Part shown: piece by piece, positions 34,824 through 44,042 of the stretch
Position numbering within the stretch: the first letter of the stretch is position 1
Layout of the letters: every line of letters starts with the position of its first letter
Assembly (NCBI RefSeq): GCF_900112355.1
Contig: NZ_FOLM01000007.1
Location: 248,001-312,000, forward strand
Direction: 5' to 3'
Length of the DNA: 64,000 nt
Origin: Streptomyces aidingensis
Lineage (GTDB): Bacteria > Actinomycetota > Actinomycetes > Streptomycetales > Streptomycetaceae
Program-made: the position numbers and the translations under genes
Notes under the pieces: model-generated
What the model was told of the DNA's origin: nothing
Databases searched by the model: none
What the model saw: the letters and a program-made list of their open reading frames with translations, nothing else

Positions 34824-35267
34824 ATGACGACGCCAGGGACCCCCGCGGAATCGCTGGGCATCGGTCAGGTGGCCGACCGCACCGGCCTCAGCGTCCACGC
34901 CCTGCGCTTCTACGAGCGCGAGGGCCTGCTGGTCGGCCCGGTCCGCCGCACCTCCGGCGGCCGGAGGCGGTACACCGCCGCCGATGTGGACTGGCTGGGG
35001 ATCTGTGTCCGGCTCCGGGAGTCGGGGATGCCCCTCGCCGAGCTGAAGCGGTTCGCCGGACTGGTCCGTGAGGGCCCGGGGAACGAGCCCGAGCGGCTGC
35101 GGCTCCTCGATGCGCATCAGCGGCGCGTCGAGGAACAGATCCGCGCGCTGGAGGAGTGCCGCTCGGTCATCGCCCGGAAGGTCGGCATCTACGCCGAGCA
35201 CGTGGCACGCGGCGAGGCCGTCGGGCTCTGGGACCCGACCGCCGCCGCCGGCGGTCGCCCGGTCTGA
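34824..35267 (+). CDS. MerR-family transcriptional regulator
   Basis: The 147-residue protein has the MerR helix-turn-helix SLGIGQVADRTGLSVHALRFYEREGLL, wing GRRRYTAADVDWL, and coiled dimer helix VEEQIRALEECRSVIARKVGIY. No metal-type Cys pair, so an organic ligand is expected. It probably twists the 19-bp promoter of the divergent SDR gene. Confidence 0.9.
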   Translation: MTTPGTPAESLGIGQVADRTGLSVHALRFYEREGLLVGPVRRTSGGRRRYTAADVDWLGICVRLRESGMPLAELKRFAGLVREGPGNEPERLRLLDAHQRRVEEQIRALEECRSVIARKVGIYAEHVARGEAVGLWDPTAAAGGRPV

Positions 35268-35333
35268 GCGGACGAGGACTGCCGGACAGGTGTCGCCGGC
35301 GGCTCGCCGGGGGCTTTCCGGCTGAGTCCGGCG

Positions 35334-36872
35334 TCAGGTCCCCGGGCGCCCGTTTCCGCGGGCCGCGCCCTCCCCCGCGGCCGTGGCGGCGCGGCCGGCG
35401 CGGACCACGAGCTCCAGGACCGTGTCGATGTCGGCCGGGAGCGTGGCCGGGTTGATGGTGCACAGGCGGAGGACGGACCGGCCGCGGACCCGGGTGGTGA
35501 GGATCATGGCGCGGCCGTCGGCGCAGACGGCGCGGCTGACGGTATGCTGGAGGCCGTCGAGGGCCTCCGGGGCGGGCGGGGCGGGCGCGCCGCGGGGCGG
35601 CCGGTAGCGGAACGTGAGGATGCCGAGGCTGGGGGCGGTCACGAGGGCCAGCTCCGGGTGGTCGGTGATACGGGCGGCGGCGTGGTCGCACAGGGCGAGG
35701 CCGTGGTCGACGGCCCGCCGGAAGGCAGCGGCGCCGAAGGTCTTGAGGGACAGCCACAGTTTCAGGGCGCGCAGGCCGCGGGACTGCTGTGGGCCGTAGT
35801 CGTCGAGGTTGATCTCGTCGCCGTGGGCCTCGGCGGGGTGCAGGTAGCCGGTGTCGAGGTGGTGCCGGGCCATGCGGAAGCTGTTCCGCAGCAGGGACGG
35901 GTCGCGGACCAGGACGCAGCCCGCCTCGTAGGGCTGGAAGAGCCACTTGTGCGGATCGACGGTGAGGGAGTCGGCGCGGCCCAGCGCCTCGCGCAGGGGG
36001 CGGCCCCGGTCGGTGAGGGCGAGGGCCGCCCCATGGGCGCCGTCGGCGTGCAGCCACAGGCCGTGGCGGTGGCAGAGGCGGGCGAGTTCGCCGAGGGGGT
36101 CGACGGCGCCGGTGCCGGTGGTGCCGACGGTGGCGACGACGGCGAAGGGGCGCAGCCCGGCGGCCCGGTCGGCGTCGACGCGGGCGGCGAGCGCGTGCGG
36201 ATCGAGGCGCTGGGTGTCGTCGGGCGGGAGGGCGGTGAGCTGGTCGCGGGTGAGGCCGAGGAGGTGGGCGGCGCGGGCGACGGAGGGGTGGGCCTGGGTG
36301 GAGCAGTAGAGGCGGGCGCCGGTGAGGTCGCCGGCCAGGTGGTGGTCGCGGGCGGCTGCGAGGGCGGTGAGGTTGGCGACGGAGCCGCCGCTGACGAAGA
36401 GTCCGCCCCAGCCGTCGGGCAGGCCGAGGAGCCGGCGCAGCCACGACAGCGCGGTGAGCTCGATCCGGGTGGGGCCGGAGCCGACGAGCCAGGCTCCGGG
36501 GACGCTGAGGAAGGCGGAGGCGAGGAGGTCGGCGAGGAAGGCCGGATAGTTGCCGGTGGTCGGGACGAAGGCGAAGCAGCGGGGGTGGTCGAAGCGGATG
36601 CCGAGGGGAAGGACGTCGGCGGCGAGGTGGTCGAGAAGGGCGGTGAGGTCGCCGGGTTCCTCGGGGAGGGATTCGTCGAGGAGTGCCCGGAGGGTGGCGG
36701 GGTCGGCGACGGCGTGCGGGCGGTCCTGGGCCAGGTTCCGCAGCCGGTCCACCACCAGGCGGACGGCTCGGTGTCCGGCGTGCAGCATCTCCTCCGGGGA
36801 CAGGGCGAGTTCGCCGGGGCGGTAAGGGCTGCGCAGGGCGGCCGCGGGCGGGGCGGCGGGCTCCGGGATCAT
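35334..36872 (-). CDS. PLP-dependent group II amino-acid decarboxylase
   Basis: The 512-residue enzyme has the aromatic/L-amino-acid decarboxylase pattern: HPRCFAFVPTTGNYPAFLAD, FVSGGSVANLTALAAAR, VATVGTTGTGAVDPL, WLHADGAHGAALALT and the PLP lysine in TVDPHKWLFQPYEAG. It would release CO2 from an amino acid to give an amine. ATG overlaps the stop of the ATP-grasp gene (ATGA), so it is the third gene of a coupled set. Confidence 0.88.
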   Translation of the reverse strand: MIPEPAAPPAAALRSPYRPGELALSPEEMLHAGHRAVRLVVDRLRNLAQDRPHAVADPATLRALLDESLPEEPGDLTALLDHLAADVLPLGIRFDHPRCFAFVPTTGNYPAFLADLLASAFLSVPGAWLVGSGPTRIELTALSWLRRLLGLPDGWGGLFVSGGSVANLTALAAARDHHLAGDLTGARLYCSTQAHPSVARAAHLLGLTRDQLTALPPDDTQRLDPHALAARVDADRAAGLRPFAVVATVGTTGTGAVDPLGELARLCHRHGLWLHADGAHGAALALTDRGRPLREALGRADSLTVDPHKWLFQPYEAGCVLVRDPSLLRNSFRMARHHLDTGYLHPAEAHGDEINLDDYGPQQSRGLRALKLWLSLKTFGAAAFRRAVDHGLALCDHAAARITDHPELALVTAPSLGILTFRYRPPRGAPAPPAPEALDGLQHTVSRAVCADGRAMILTTRVRGRSVLRLCTINPATLPADIDTVLELVVRAGRAATAAGEGAARGNGRPGT

Positions 36873-38272
36873 GCGGCATCTCCGGTGAGGGCGTGGAGGT
36901 GCTCGGTCCAGGCACGGGCCCGGGCGTCGAGACGTGGACGGGGTGCCAGGGCGCACAGACGGTGGCCGGTCTGGAGGAGGACCAGCTCGTCACCGGCGTC
37001 GACGGGGCCGGGTGAGGCGTGCGGCCACAACAGGGCGGACCCGCGGGGAAGACCGGGCAGCGGGGCGGCGGGCAGGGGGCCCTGGAGGGCGCTGTCGGTG
37101 AGCCGGTAGTGGCCGGGAGCGGGCAGCGTGTGGACGCGTCGCGGGCGGGCGGCGTGCACGATCAGCTGACTGAGCGGGGGAACCGGTCCGGTGGCCTCGC
37201 GGACCGCCGGCAGGGCGGGGAGCAGGCAGGCGAGGACGTGCAGCCCGAGGGCGGGCAGCAGTCCGGCGGCGGCCTCGGCGGCCTGCACGAGGGACACCAC
37301 GGTCTGGAAACGGGGGTTGATCTCCACGACCAGGGGCCGGCCGCCGTCCGCGACGAGGTCGAGGCCGAACACCCCGCGGAATCCGTGGCCGCGCAGGACG
37401 TCCCCGACCGCCCGGGCGGTCTCCCGGACCCGGGTGTGCAGCGGGGCGGGCAGGTCGGACGGGCCGAGGAGCTGGTTGCCGCAGTGGGTGCCCCAGGCCG
37501 GGGTCAGTCCGGGGACGCCGACGAGCTGGTGGGAGACGGCGGAGACGACGGTGCGGTCGGCTCCGGCGCAGGCGCTGACGGTGAGGGAGAGGCCGGGGAC
37601 GAGGCGGCTGAGCTTGAGGGTGTGACCGTGCCAGCGGTCCAGGGCCTGGGCGAGCCGCACGGGACCGTGCACCGGGACGGTGCCCCGGCCGAGCAGGTTG
37701 TTCTCCCGGCGCTGCAGCACGGCCGCCTCCCAGCCGGCAGGCCAGTAGGCGGAGGCGGGCCGCCGCCGGCCGGCGGGCACGACGAGGTGGTCGGGCACGT
37801 CCACCCCGGCCTCCGCCAGCAGCTCCAGGCAGTGGATCTTGTCGGCGGCGCGCGCGGTGATCGCGGCGGGCGGGGCGAGCAGACGGTGGCCGTGCCGCTG
37901 CGCCCAGCGGCGGGCGTGGTCGCCGTGTTCCGGGGCGAACGCGACCGCCATCCGCCGCGCACCTCCGCCGGCGCCGCGCGAACGGGGGGCGCGCGCGGCG
38001 GCCGGGGCGGTGAGCAGCGGGGAGACCGCCTCGTGCCGCAGCCAGCCGGGGACCGGCCGGAAGGAGGAGGGGAGGAACGCGGACCGGTCGAGAAAGGCGA
38101 CCTCGTCCACCAGGTCCGCCAGCAGGGCGAGCCCTTCACCGGCGTCCACTCCCTCCAGCGCGGTGGCCGGGCGGCGGCCCTTGGGCGGCGGGACGGGCAT
38201 GGCCCGGTCGGTGCGGGCGGCCGGACGGGCGGCGGGGACGGCAGGGGACGGCGGACGGCCCGGGGCGGTCAT
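36869..38272 (-). CDS. ATP-grasp ligase
   Basis: The 467-residue protein has ATP-grasp features in the C-terminal two thirds: RAADKIHCLELLAEAGVDVP, AVLQRRENNLLGRGT, and the Mg/ATP motif GVFGLDLVADGGRPLVVEIN followed by PRFQ. Such enzymes join a carboxylate to an amine through an acyl phosphate. The N-terminal 40 residues are Pro/Arg-rich and may be an over-extended start. Overlap with both neighbours (4 bases each) marks an operon of ligase, unknown protein and decarboxylase. Confidence 0.82.
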   Translation of the reverse strand: MTAPGRPPSPAVPAARPAARTDRAMPVPPPKGRRPATALEGVDAGEGLALLADLVDEVAFLDRSAFLPSSFRPVPGWLRHEAVSPLLTAPAAARAPRSRGAGGGARRMAVAFAPEHGDHARRWAQRHGHRLLAPPAAITARAADKIHCLELLAEAGVDVPDHLVVPAGRRRPASAYWPAGWEAAVLQRRENNLLGRGTVPVHGPVRLAQALDRWHGHTLKLSRLVPGLSLTVSACAGADRTVVSAVSHQLVGVPGLTPAWGTHCGNQLLGPSDLPAPLHTRVRETARAVGDVLRGHGFRGVFGLDLVADGGRPLVVEINPRFQTVVSLVQAAEAAAGLLPALGLHVLACLLPALPAVREATGPVPPLSQLIVHAARPRRVHTLPAPGHYRLTDSALQGPLPAAPLPGLPRGSALLWPHASPGPVDAGDELVLLQTGHRLCALAPRPRLDARARAWTEHLHALTGDAA

Positions 38273-39171
38273 CGGCGGGTTTCCTTCCCGAGAGGGGTGA
38301 GCAGACCGCCGCGGGCGGCGGCCAGGCGGTCGAGGGTGTGCAGTGCGCTGTCGCCGCCGCCGAGGAGGGAGGGGCCTGCGCCGACGAAGCGGGCGCAGAC
38401 GCCGTGGTGGGCGGCGTGGACCTCGGCGAGGGCATCGGCCAGGTCCCGCACCGCCTCGCAGCCCGCGGCGCAGGCGGCGGAGTGCGCGGAGCCCCAGCGG
38501 CGCAGCTCGGCGACGAGGGTGCGGTGGTCGGCCGACCACAGGCCGGAGAAGCCCTCCCGTTCGCGCCGGGGCGGTGTCATGGAGGGCCGGACGGCCGTCT
38601 CATAGGCGTGCGGGGTGAAGGAGGCGGTGGCGCGCATGGCGGCGGCGCAGGCCCGCAGCAGGACGGCCGCGTCGTGGCCGGCGGGCCGGCCGGGGTGGTG
38701 CGGGGCGCCCGGGGCGGTGGCGTCACGGAGGGCGACGACAACGGCCTGGGTGAGGGCGAGGAAAAGCCGGTGGCCGGCCTTCCACCTGGCCAGAGCCTGC
38801 TCGCCCGCCGTGCCCGCCATGCCCGCCGTTCCCGCCGACGAGGGCGGCGACGCCGGGCGGGCCGGCGGCGGGGACGGGAGCAGCCGGCAGACCGTCAGGG
38901 CCCCGCCCAGGGCCCGCCGGTCGGCGGGGCCGGCCCAGGCGCTCACCTCGGCGGTGGTCGTCAGCAACGCCCGGGCGAGGGCGGCGGCGGGCGCCCGGCG
39001 GGTGCGGGCGACGCCGAAGTAGGCGTCGTAGTCGGCATCCCGGGGGTCGGGCAGGGGCCCGGCCGGGTCCGGCGGGGCGAGCGGTGACCGGGCGCCGTCC
39101 CGCAGCGCGGTGCGGGAGGCGGGCAGCAGTTCGGGAGGAGGCAGCCACAGCGGGCTCGTACGGGTGATCAT
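38269..39171 (-). CDS. 300-residue mostly helical protein, unknown
   Basis: No family was recognised with confidence. The sequence is almost all helix, with ADYDAYFGVARTRRAP near residue 45, ALARWKAGHRLFLALTQAVV in the middle and HAAHHGVCARFVGAGPSLLG near the end, where several His/Cys could bind a metal or haem. A helical oxygenase-like fold is one thought only. First gene of the coupled minus-strand set, 48 bases from the divergent second decarboxylase, so it is probably part of the same pathway. Confidence 0.6.
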   Translation of the reverse strand: MITRTSPLWLPPPELLPASRTALRDGARSPLAPPDPAGPLPDPRDADYDAYFGVARTRRAPAAALARALLTTTAEVSAWAGPADRRALGGALTVCRLLPSPPPARPASPPSSAGTAGMAGTAGEQALARWKAGHRLFLALTQAVVVALRDATAPGAPHHPGRPAGHDAAVLLRACAAAMRATASFTPHAYETAVRPSMTPPRREREGFSGLWSADHRTLVAELRRWGSAHSAACAAGCEAVRDLADALAEVHAAHHGVCARFVGAGPSLLGGGDSALHTLDRLAAARGGLLTPLGKETRR

Positions 39172-39219
39172 GGGCTCCGGGGGTGGGGGTGTCGGAGATG
39201 CCGCGCCTAGCGTCGGCCT

Positions 39220-40632
39220 ATGAACGACGAGGTCTTCCCTGCCGTGGCCGCCGACGCGGCCGAGCGGCTCGCGGTCCACTGGCGGGCCCTTGCCGCTGCC
39301 GAACTCCCCGTGGTGCCGTCCGGCCCGCCGGGCACCACCCTGAAGGCGCTCCCCGAGGAGCCGCCCGAGCGGGGCGAGGACCTGGCGGAGATTCTCGACG
39401 ACACCTGGCGCACGATCGTGCCGCAGCTGGTCCACTGGCAGCATCCCGGATTCCTCGGCTGGTTCCCCACCAGCAACTCGCCCGCCTCGGTGCTGGCGGA
39501 ACTGGTCACGGCGGGGCTGGGGGTACAGGGCATGATGTGGTCGTCGTCGCCGGCCGCGACCGAGCTCGAACAGCGGGTCTGCGACTGGCTGGCCCGGGCC
39601 CTGGCCCTGCCGCAGCGGTTCGCGCACAGCTGCGGTCAGGGCGGCGGGGTGATCCAGGACTCGGCGTCGTCCGCCGTGCTCGTCGCGGTGGCCGCGGCGC
39701 TTCACCGGGCGTCCCGGGGGCGCTGGCGCGAGCACGGCACCGAGGGCCGCCACCGGGTCTACTGCACCGGACAGACCAACTCCTGTGTGCCCAAGTCGGT
39801 GCGGATCGCCGGTGCCGGAGAGGCCGTCCGGGTGCCGTTGCTGCCCGGTACCCATGCGATGGACCCGGCCGCGCTGGCCGCCCGGATGGACGCGGACCGG
39901 TCGGCGGGCAGGATTCCCGCGGCCGTCGTCGCGACCGTCGGCACCACCGCCACGTGCGCCGCCGACCCGGTGCCCGAGATCGGCACGGTCTGCCGGGAGC
40001 GCGGCGTGTGGCTCCACGTGGACGCCGCCTACGCCGGCAGCGCCGCGCTCTGCCCCGAGTTCCGTGAGGTGAACGCCGGGCTGGAACACGCCGACTCCTA
40101 CGCCGTCAACGCCCACAAGTGGATGCGCACCGGCACCCCGTGCAGCGTCCTGTGGGTCGCCGACCGCACGGCCCTCACCGACGCCATGGGCCTGACCGCC
40201 TCCTATCTGGACAATCCGGCCGGTGAGCCGAGGACCGTCGTCGACTTCAAGGACTGGCAGGTGCCGCTCGGCCGCCCGATGCGGGCCCTGAAGCTCTGGT
40301 ACGTCATGCGCGCCCATGGGCTGGAGGGGCTCCGCGAGACGATCCGTCACGATGTCCGCCTCGCCGCGTTGCTGGCCGGGCTGATCGAGGAGGAACCGGG
40401 CTTCGAGGTCGTCGCCCACCGTCTCGGGCTGGTCGTCTTCCGCCGCGACGGCGACGCACGGACCCGGGAGCTCGCCGAGCGTCTCACCGGCGACCCCGGC
40501 GTGCTCTGCACGCCCGCCACCGTCGACGGCCGGCCCGTCCTGCGGGCCGCGCTGGGCTCCCCGTACACCGACGAGGCGGCCGTCCGCCGGATCTGGTCGA
40601 CGATCCGGCGGACGGCCGCCGCGCAGGACTGA
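39220..40632 (+). CDS. Second PLP-dependent group II decarboxylase
   Basis: The 470-residue enzyme shows the aromatic-amino-acid decarboxylase blocks: VHWQHPGFLGWFPTSNSPAS, GQGGGVIQDSASSAVLVAV, VATVGTTATCAADPV, WLHVDAAYAGSAAL and PLP lysine in YAVNAHKWMRTG. It resembles Dopa/Trp/Phe decarboxylases more closely than the minus-strand enzyme does. Two non-identical decarboxylases of the same fold flanking a ligase suggest a small amine or amide natural product. Confidence 0.9.
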   Translation: MNDEVFPAVAADAAERLAVHWRALAAAELPVVPSGPPGTTLKALPEEPPERGEDLAEILDDTWRTIVPQLVHWQHPGFLGWFPTSNSPASVLAELVTAGLGVQGMMWSSSPAATELEQRVCDWLARALALPQRFAHSCGQGGGVIQDSASSAVLVAVAAALHRASRGRWREHGTEGRHRVYCTGQTNSCVPKSVRIAGAGEAVRVPLLPGTHAMDPAALAARMDADRSAGRIPAAVVATVGTTATCAADPVPEIGTVCRERGVWLHVDAAYAGSAALCPEFREVNAGLEHADSYAVNAHKWMRTGTPCSVLWVADRTALTDAMGLTASYLDNPAGEPRTVVDFKDWQVPLGRPMRALKLWYVMRAHGLEGLRETIRHDVRLAALLAGLIEEEPGFEVVAHRLGLVVFRRDGDARTRELAERLTGDPGVLCTPATVDGRPVLRAALGSPYTDEAAVRRIWSTIRRTAAAQD

Positions 40633-40663
40633 GCCGACCGGGCCGGCCGGCGGCGGGCAGGGG

Positions 40664-40921
40664 TCACAGAAGGGCGGGGCGGATACCGACGAAGTCGATC
40701 AGCGCACTGGTGACGCTGTCCTCCTTCACGATGCTCTGCCCGCTCACCTGCACGGCCGTACAGCCGTCACCGGTCTGCGCGCCGGGAGACAGCACCACGA
40801 TGTTGCAGAGCATCACCGGCCGCTGTTCGGTCTGGTTGGAGTCGGCCACGGCCTGCCCGGCGCCCAGCAGGTGGACGGCCAGCACCGTCAGGGACAGCAG
40901 CGCCGCACGGGAACCACGCAA
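40664..40921 (-). CDS. Small secreted two-cysteine protein (copy 1)
   Basis: The 85-residue precursor starts at a TTG (GGGGGTG upstream, 3 bases after the previous stop). Signal peptide to AVA, mature DSNQTEQRPVMLCNIVVLSP..., with Cys in PVMLCN and DGCTAVQ, and a conserved V-x-x-Q-S-I/V-x-K segment. It is a paralogue of the next two genes. No family recognised; the layout (short, exported, one likely disulfide) recalls hyphal surface proteins without matching chaplins or rodlins. Confidence 0.7.
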   Translation of the reverse strand: MRGSRAALLSLTVLAVHLLGAGQAVADSNQTEQRPVMLCNIVVLSPGAQTGDGCTAVQVSGQSIVKEDSVTSALIDFVGIRPALL

Positions 40922-40924
40922 GGG

Positions 40925-41194
40925 TCACACCCCCAGCGCGGCGGGGACCACGATGTCGAGCCGGTTGATCAGATCGACGTCCCGCGTGTGGGTCTTCAGG
41001 ACTCCCTGGTCGACGCTCTGCCGGGCCACGCAGGCACTGGTGGAGGCGCTTGCGGACAGCTGGCCGGTCTGGCACATCATCGACGGGCTGTGGGTGTTGA
41101 TGTTGGTGTCGGCGACCGCCGTCCCGGCACCCACCACGGGGCCGAGGACACCGGCGGCGACGACCGCGGCGCCCCAGAGGTGACGCATACGCAT
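40925..41194 (-). CDS. Small secreted two-cysteine protein (copy 2)
   Basis: The 89-residue precursor (ATG behind CAGGAG) has a signal peptide ending GTAVA, mature DTNINTHSPSMMCQTGQLSA, second Cys in STSACVARQSVDQGVLKTHT, and a hydrophobic end LINRLDIVVPAALGV. Its pattern D(S/T)N-x-N...P-x-MMC...C-V-x-x-x-x-V matches copy 3 closely. Role unknown. Confidence 0.75.
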   Translation of the reverse strand: MRMRHLWGAAVVAAGVLGPVVGAGTAVADTNINTHSPSMMCQTGQLSASASTSACVARQSVDQGVLKTHTRDVDLINRLDIVVPAALGV

Positions 41195-41288
41195 GAAAGA
41201 GCTCCTGGCGAAGAATGAGGGGAAGAAAGGAAAGAAGAAAAATGAAAGGGGCGAAGCGACCCGAACCGGCCGGGCCGGGCCGGGCAGC

Positions 41289-41558
41289 TCAGCCCAGCAG
41301 GCCGTCCAGCGGGGTGAGCACGTCGGCGAAATCGACGATGTCGAAGCTTTCGGTGTGGTGCTTGACCATGCGCTGCTTCACCTTCTGCTCCGTCACGCAG
41401 GGGCGTGCGTCGCCGGTGACCGAAAGCGGTGACGTCCCGCACATCATCGGCGGATCCGCCAGGTTGTCATTGCTGTCGGCACTCGCCACCCCGCCCGAGC
41501 CGACAGCCATCAGCCCGGCGCACACCGTCAGCACGACTCGACCACGCATCGATCTCAT
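41289..41558 (-). CDS. Small secreted two-cysteine protein (copy 3)
   Basis: ATG at 41558 is set by GGAGG eight bases upstream; an in-frame ATG at 41573 overlaps that site. The 89-residue precursor has a signal peptide ending GVASA, mature DSNDNLADPPMMCGTSPLSV, Cys 2 in ARPCVTEQKVKQRMVKHHTE and end VDFADVLTPLDGLLG. Third tandem paralogue on the same strand, so they arose by duplication and may form hetero-assemblies. Confidence 0.75.
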   Translation of the reverse strand: MRSMRGRVVLTVCAGLMAVGSGGVASADSNDNLADPPMMCGTSPLSVTGDARPCVTEQKVKQRMVKHHTESFDIVDFADVLTPLDGLLG

Positions 41559-41878
41559 GACCCTGTCCTCCATCGGTCCATCATGTTCTCGGACGGACTA
41601 ACGGAGTTATTGCCCGACAGTCACTGTGTTTCTTTCTTTCCGACCCACGGCTCCCGGCTTGCTGTCCGTCCGGGCATTGCCGGTGGCGCCCACGGGAAGG
41701 GCGGTGCCAGGGGGTTCGGGGCAGCTCGATCTCCGCGGCGATGCGGCCGGGCATGCCGTCGAGCAGGTCCTGCTCGTTGGCCACATGGTCACTGCCGATC
41801 CGGCGCCCGGCCCCGCCGCGGCCGGGGCACTGCCGGCCGACGGCGCGCAACGGCCGTCACCCGGTACGCAGGCAAGCT
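41559..41878. other. Intergenic stretch between small-protein array and TetR gene
   Basis: No gene seen. It should carry the promoter of the three small secreted genes on the minus strand; a less GC-rich patch at 41590-41640 is the likely place. Confidence 0.4.
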
Positions 41879-42562
41879 TCAGGGCAGGTCCAGGGCCAGG
41901 GCGGCGGGGATGGCGTCGAAGGACTCCTCCACCCGGCGGGCGAGCAGGGCCGGTCCGCCGTGGCCGGGGCGGCGGGCGGCCACCGGGGTCTCGTGCTCGC
42001 CGCGGCCGGCGACCCAGTTGCGTGCCCCGCAGCGCCAAGCGCCCAGTGCCAGTTCGCCCAGCAGCCGCAGCCGGACGTCTTCACGGCTGTCGGTGTCCAG
42101 GCGCCGCTCCAGCACCTCGATGAGCCGCTGCGCGGTCCGCATGGAGGAGACCAGGCTGTGGTGGTGCAGCACCGGGGTGCCCGCGGCCAGCCGGCGGGAG
42201 GCGACAAAGCGGCGGTCCCAGCCGGCGGGCATGGCCAGGATGGTCTGCGTCAGACAGGCCCGCAGGGCCGTGAGCGCCGGCCCGGGACCGGTGTGCCGGG
42301 CGAAGCGGGCCACATAGGCGTCCCACAGTTCGCCCTCGGCGGCCATCGCCACATCCTCCTTGCTCGCGTAGTAGCGGAAGAAGGTGGTGCGGCCGACCTC
42401 GGCATGGGCGGTCAGTTCCTCCAGCGTCACCCGGTCGAAGCCGCGTTCGCCGAACAGCCGCAGCGCGGTGTCCGCGAGAACCCGGCGGGTGCGCTGCTTC
42501 TTGCGCTCCCGCAGGCTCAGGCCGCTGCCTTCCGGTTCCGGGTGCCCGCTGTCCACCGGCAC
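41879..42562 (-). CDS. TetR-family repressor
   Basis: The 227-residue protein has an N-terminal TetR helix-turn-helix (RVLADTALRLFGERGFDRVT; AEVGRTTFFRYYASKEDVAM) and a helical ligand domain with a C-terminal MftR-like AetR segment (WRCGARNWVAGRG). GTG start. It is divergent from an MFS exporter gene with a palindrome between, so it most likely represses that exporter until a toxic ligand appears. Confidence 0.9.
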   Translation of the reverse strand: MPVDSGHPEPEGSGLSLRERKKQRTRRVLADTALRLFGERGFDRVTLEELTAHAEVGRTTFFRYYASKEDVAMAAEGELWDAYVARFARHTGPGPALTALRACLTQTILAMPAGWDRRFVASRRLAAGTPVLHHHSLVSSMRTAQRLIEVLERRLDTDSREDVRLRLLGELALGAWRCGARNWVAGRGEHETPVAARRPGHGGPALLARRVEESFDAIPAALALDLP

Positions 42563-42594
42563 AGGTTAACGGACCCCCTCGGACCCATACCCAG

Positions 42595-42606
42595 TCCCGA
42601 ACGGGA
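42595..42606. promoter_or_regulatory. Putative TetR operator between regulator and exporter
   Basis: TCCCG-AA-CGGGA is an inverted repeat; a further AGTCCCGTTTCA half-site follows at about 42627. TAACATAAT just downstream may hold a -10 box. Confidence 0.55.
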
Positions 42607-42711
42607 TCGATAACATAATGGCACCGAGTCCCGTTTCATGTCATGGGGCGCGGGCCTGTGCGCAGCCGCCCCGCCCCGCCGGTTTGCGCCCGATGCCGAG
42701 GAAGAGGCCAC

Positions 42712-43986
42712 ATGAAGCCCTACGCCCGCCGGACCCCACCACCGCCCGCAGCCACCGCGGCCCTCGCAGTCACCGCCCCCGGCCGGCCGGCCCTCACCGT
42801 GCTGCTGCTGGCCTCCACCCTCGGGGTGATGGGCGGCATGACCATCGCCCCGGTCATCGAGGTCATCCGCCAGTCCCTGCATCTGAGCGGCGCCCAGGCC
42901 GGCCTGGTGCTCACCACCCACAGCCTGGCCATCGCCCTGACCAGCCCGCTCGCCGGCCGCCTCACCGACCGGCTCGGCCCCCGCCTGCCACTCGCCGCCG
43001 GCCTGGTCCTGTACGGCGCCGGCGGAGGCGCCGGCATGCTCACCGACACCTACCCCGCCCTGCTGGCCACCCGGCTGCTGCTCGGCGTGGGCGCCGCCGC
43101 CGTCTTCACCTGCTCCACCGCCGCCCTGCTCGCCCTCTACCGGGGCAGCGACCGCGACCGGGTGATGGGCTGGCGCACCACCGCCACCACCGCCGGGGGC
43201 TTCGCCTACCCGCTGGCCGCCGGAGCCCTGGGCACCTGGTCCTGGCAGGCCCCCTTCGCCCTCTACCTCATCGGCCTGCCCCTGGGCCTGGCCGCACTCC
43301 TCGCCCTGCCTCCCGCCGCCCCGGCACCGGCGGACGGCCCCCGCCCGGCGAAGGCCCGGGGCGGGGCGCTGCGGCTGCTGCGCGACCACCCCAAGCTGGC
43401 CGGGATGTGCGGGCTGTGGGTCGCCATCGCCGTGCTGATGATGGTCCTGGGCCTGTTCCTCCCACGCCGCCTGGACGAACTGGGCATCACCAACACCCTC
43501 GCCGTCGCCCTCTACGGGGTCGTGCTCTCCTCCGCCACCGCAAGCCTGGCCGGACTGCTCTACGCCCGGCTGCGCGCCCGCCTGGGCTACGCCGCCCTCA
43601 TGCGCATCTCGGCAGCCTGCTGGACCGCCGCCATGCTCGTCTTCGCCACCGCCGCCCACCCCGCCGCACTGATCCTGGTCCCGGCCCTCACCGGACTCGG
43701 CAGCGGCATCGCCATGCCCACCCTCACCGTGCTGATGGACCACGCCGCCCCGCCCGGGCGCCGCGCCACCGCAGCCTCCCTCCAGGCCACCGCCCTCTTC
43801 GGCGGTCAGTTCACCTCACCCCTCCTCTTCGGCCCCCTCGTCGACGCCACCTCCCTCACCACCGGGGCGCTGGCCGCCACCGCCGGCACCGCCCTGATCC
43901 TCCTCGGGCTGCTCAAGCTCGGGAACCCGCCCGAAGACGGCGCCGGGTCCCGCCCCACCGCACCGGTGAACGGGTCCGGCGGCTGA
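42712..43986 (+). CDS. MFS exporter
   Basis: The 424-residue protein has about 12 hydrophobic segments and the MFS loop-2/3 motif GRLTDRLGPRLPLAAG, with LLGVGAAAVFTCSTAALLAL typical of drug:H+ antiporters. ATG at 42712 after GAGGAAGAGG. Divergent from the TetR gene, a standard efflux-repressor pair; substrate unknown. Confidence 0.9.
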   Translation: MKPYARRTPPPPAATAALAVTAPGRPALTVLLLASTLGVMGGMTIAPVIEVIRQSLHLSGAQAGLVLTTHSLAIALTSPLAGRLTDRLGPRLPLAAGLVLYGAGGGAGMLTDTYPALLATRLLLGVGAAAVFTCSTAALLALYRGSDRDRVMGWRTTATTAGGFAYPLAAGALGTWSWQAPFALYLIGLPLGLAALLALPPAAPAPADGPRPAKARGGALRLLRDHPKLAGMCGLWVAIAVLMMVLGLFLPRRLDELGITNTLAVALYGVVLSSATASLAGLLYARLRARLGYAALMRISAACWTAAMLVFATAAHPAALILVPALTGLGSGIAMPTLTVLMDHAAPPGRRATAASLQATALFGGQFTSPLLFGPLVDATSLTTGALAATAGTALILLGLLKLGNPPEDGAGSRPTAPVNGSGG

Positions 43987-44042
43987 AGGTTTTCCCGGGT
44001 GGCCGAGCGTGGTGGTGCGGCGACGGGGCCGCGGCCCGGGCG

